NCBI GenBank assembly: GCA_016719405.1
Contig: JADJZE010000001.1
Span: 496,001 to 560,000, forward strand
Length of the DNA: 64,000 bases
From: Candidatus Aalborgicola lynettensis
Lineage (GTDB): Bacteria > Pseudomonadota > Gammaproteobacteria > Burkholderiales > Burkholderiaceae_C
Reading direction: 5' to 3'
The stretch's first letter is position 1, and each line of letters opens with the position of its first letter. Shown here piece after piece: positions 62,784 through 64,000 of the stretch. Under the pieces are notes generated by a model. It worked only from the letters and a program-made list of their open reading frames with translations. It had not been told where the DNA came from and did not search any database. Both the position numbers and the translations under genes were made by a program.

Positions 62784-64000
62784 TCAGGGGCGCTGTAGCC
62801 ACGGCTCCAGCGCCCGTGCCAGTTTTTGCAGCACCACCGGGTCGGGCAGAGGCAGGCGAACGCTGGCTTGGCCGGTGACCGGGTCGCGTTCGATGGCAAT
62901 GGGTGGCGCGGCGCTGCGGCCATCGGGGCTTGGGGCGCCGCGACTGGCGGCCAAGCCTTGCAGGAGGGCTGCACCCACTTCCAACAGGGCCGCCCAAGGG
63001 TCGGCGGCGACGGTCGTTTGAGCTTGCTGCGTTGCTGACTCGGGGGTGGCGACGGGCGTAGATGTTGGGGTTGTGGCTGGGATGGGTGCCAACGCTGTAC
63101 CGGCATCGGGCGCTGCCGTGGTTGGCGCGTGCGCTGCGGTGTCAGCTTCGATTACGGCTGCGTTGGCATCAGCGGAAGCGGTGGCGACCGTGGTGTCGGG
63201 CAGGGCATCGGGGATCACAGCGACTACCGCGTCCTCATCCTCCTGCACATCAGCCGTACCCACCGCCTGCGCCACCTGCTCCACGCTTTCCATGAACTTG
63301 GATAAACGCGTGCCCTGCATGAACACCTCGTGCTCGCCGCCATCGAGCACCCCGGCGAACAGGGATTTCTTGAAGGCCAGCACCGACAAAATGCCTTCTT
63401 CAATGCTGCCCTGGCCTACAAAATTGACCACCTGCACCCCGCGCGACTGGCCCATGCGGTGTACGCGGCCAATGCGCTGCTCCAGCACCGCCGGGTTCCA
63501 CGGCAAATCCATGTTGACCACCACGGCCGCCGCGTGCTGCAGGTTCAGGCCCACGCCCCCGGCGTCGGTGGACAAAAACAGGCGGCAATCAGGGTCGCTG
63601 TGAAAGCGCTCCACCAGCGCACCCCGCTGTTCGCCCGGCACACTGCCGCTGAACAGCACATGGCCCCACGGGTTCTGCCCTGCACCCGTGCCCAGGCGGC
63701 GCTGGATCAGCGCATGCGTGCCCAGCCACTGGCTGAACACCACGGCCTTGGCGTTGGGGTCTTCAAACAGCTCCTGCAACAGCGTCACCAGCTCGTCCAC
63801 CTTGTGGCCGTGGTCAGTTTCGTGGTCGAGCAAAAAGGTGCTGTTGCAAGCCATGCGCATGTTTTGCAGGGCGCAGTGCAGGCGGCGCTGGTCGGTGTCG
63901 GACAGGTAACCGGTCTTGCGCCAGCGCGAGACGATGCGTGTCACGATGTCGCCGTTCTCATCATGGTGCAGGCGTTGTTCGGGCGTGAGGGGCACAAAAA
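62784..64000 (-). CDS. SNF2/RapA-type helicase, C-terminal half (5' end outside window)
   Basis: At least 405 residues, open at the window edge. Helicase C-terminal motifs are AVVFSQWLGTHALIQRRL (motif IV), FLSTDAGGVGLNLQHA (V) and LEQRIGRVHRMGQSRGV (VI), which identify the SNF2 group. A Thr/Ala/Pro-rich linker of about 120 residues follows, then a small C-terminal part ending in KLARALEPWLQRP. The ATPase motifs I-III lie beyond the window. Such proteins remodel protein-DNA or RNA polymerase complexes. The long low-complexity linker is unusual but in frame. Confidence 0.9.
   Translation of the reverse strand, partial: FVPLTPEQRLHHDENGDIVTRIVSRWRKTGYLSDTDQRRLHCALQNMRMACNSTFLLDHETDHGHKVDELVTLLQELFEDPNAKAVVFSQWLGTHALIQRRLGTGAGQNPWGHVLFSGSVPGEQRGALVERFHSDPDCRLFLSTDAGGVGLNLQHAAAVVVNMDLPWNPAVLEQRIGRVHRMGQSRGVQVVNFVGQGSIEEGILSVLAFKKSLFAGVLDGGEHEVFMQGTRLSKFMESVEQVAQAVGTADVQEDEDAVVAVIPDALPDTTVATASADANAAVIEADTAAHAPTTAAPDAGTALAPIPATTPTSTPVATPESATQQAQTTVAADPWAALLEVGAALLQGLAASRGAPSPDGRSAAPPIAIERDPVTGQASVRLPLPDPVVLQKLARALEPWLQRP

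Overview
The window looks like chromosome from a Burkholderiales bacterium of the Comamonadaceae, most like Rhodoferax or Polaromonas. The grounds are the fused aroA-cmk gene, the conserved order ompA-ubiG-gph / gyrA-serC-pheA-tyrA-aroA/cmk-rpsA-ihfB-lapA-lapB-rfaE-hldD, the order xseB-ispA-dxs, TRAP transporters, and a dispersed short repeat (ending near AGCTA..AAAATAATAGCAA) that recurs between genes. No tRNA, rRNA, CRISPR array or complete insertion sequence was seen.

Positions 1-8.3 kb hold a chemoreceptor and a Cache protein, followed by a zone of broken genes: the end of a LigB-type dioxygenase, a frameshifted Cache-GGDEF cyclase, a GlcD gene without its FAD domain abutting a piece of an ABC ATPase on the other strand, a frameshifted secreted protein, and the last ~35 codons of another GGDEF gene. 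A dienelactone hydrolase, a periplasmic binding protein and a secreted caspase-like protease (orthocaspase) are intact.

Positions 10.4-19.9 kb are the most unusual part. Three TonB-dependent receptor genes lie head to tail, each preceded in the direction of transcription by a PIN-type toxin-antitoxin module: two near-identical Phd/PIN pairs and one unrelated UPF0175/DUF3368 pair. The repeat unit is about 3.2 kb. Each receptor carries a 7-bp tandem repeat inside its signal-peptide codons, with different copy numbers, so the array looks like a candidate phase-variable locus. The third receptor and one antitoxin are frameshifted. Several of the lesions lie in homopolymers, so read error must be excluded.

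At 20-25.7 kb a periplasmic binding protein precedes a ~1,500-residue protein that joins histidine kinase, three receivers, Hpt, GGDEF and EAL. At 25.9-36.4 kb come an esterase, a Rieske oxygenase, xseB-ispA-dxs (isoprenoid precursors), a TakP-like TRAP transporter, crcB and a small helix-hairpin-helix protein. At 36.5-52.5 kb lies the conserved block for heptose and LPS control, ribosomal protein S1, aromatic amino acids, serine, gyrase, OmpA, ubiquinone and phosphoglycolate.

At 52.5-53.8 kb a cyclic-di-GMP-I riboswitch with a clear sigma-70 promoter precedes a small winged-helix gene, which converges on a PilZ flagellar-brake gene. With the GGDEF/EAL proteins, this makes c-di-GMP signalling a theme of the window. 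At 54-56 kb lie rpsT, a transposase remnant, ferredoxin reductase and fdxA. At 56.4-62.7 kb an assimilatory sulfate operon (tauE-cysI-DUF934-cysH-cysD-cysN) runs leftward from one promoter. The window ends inside an SNF2-type helicase.
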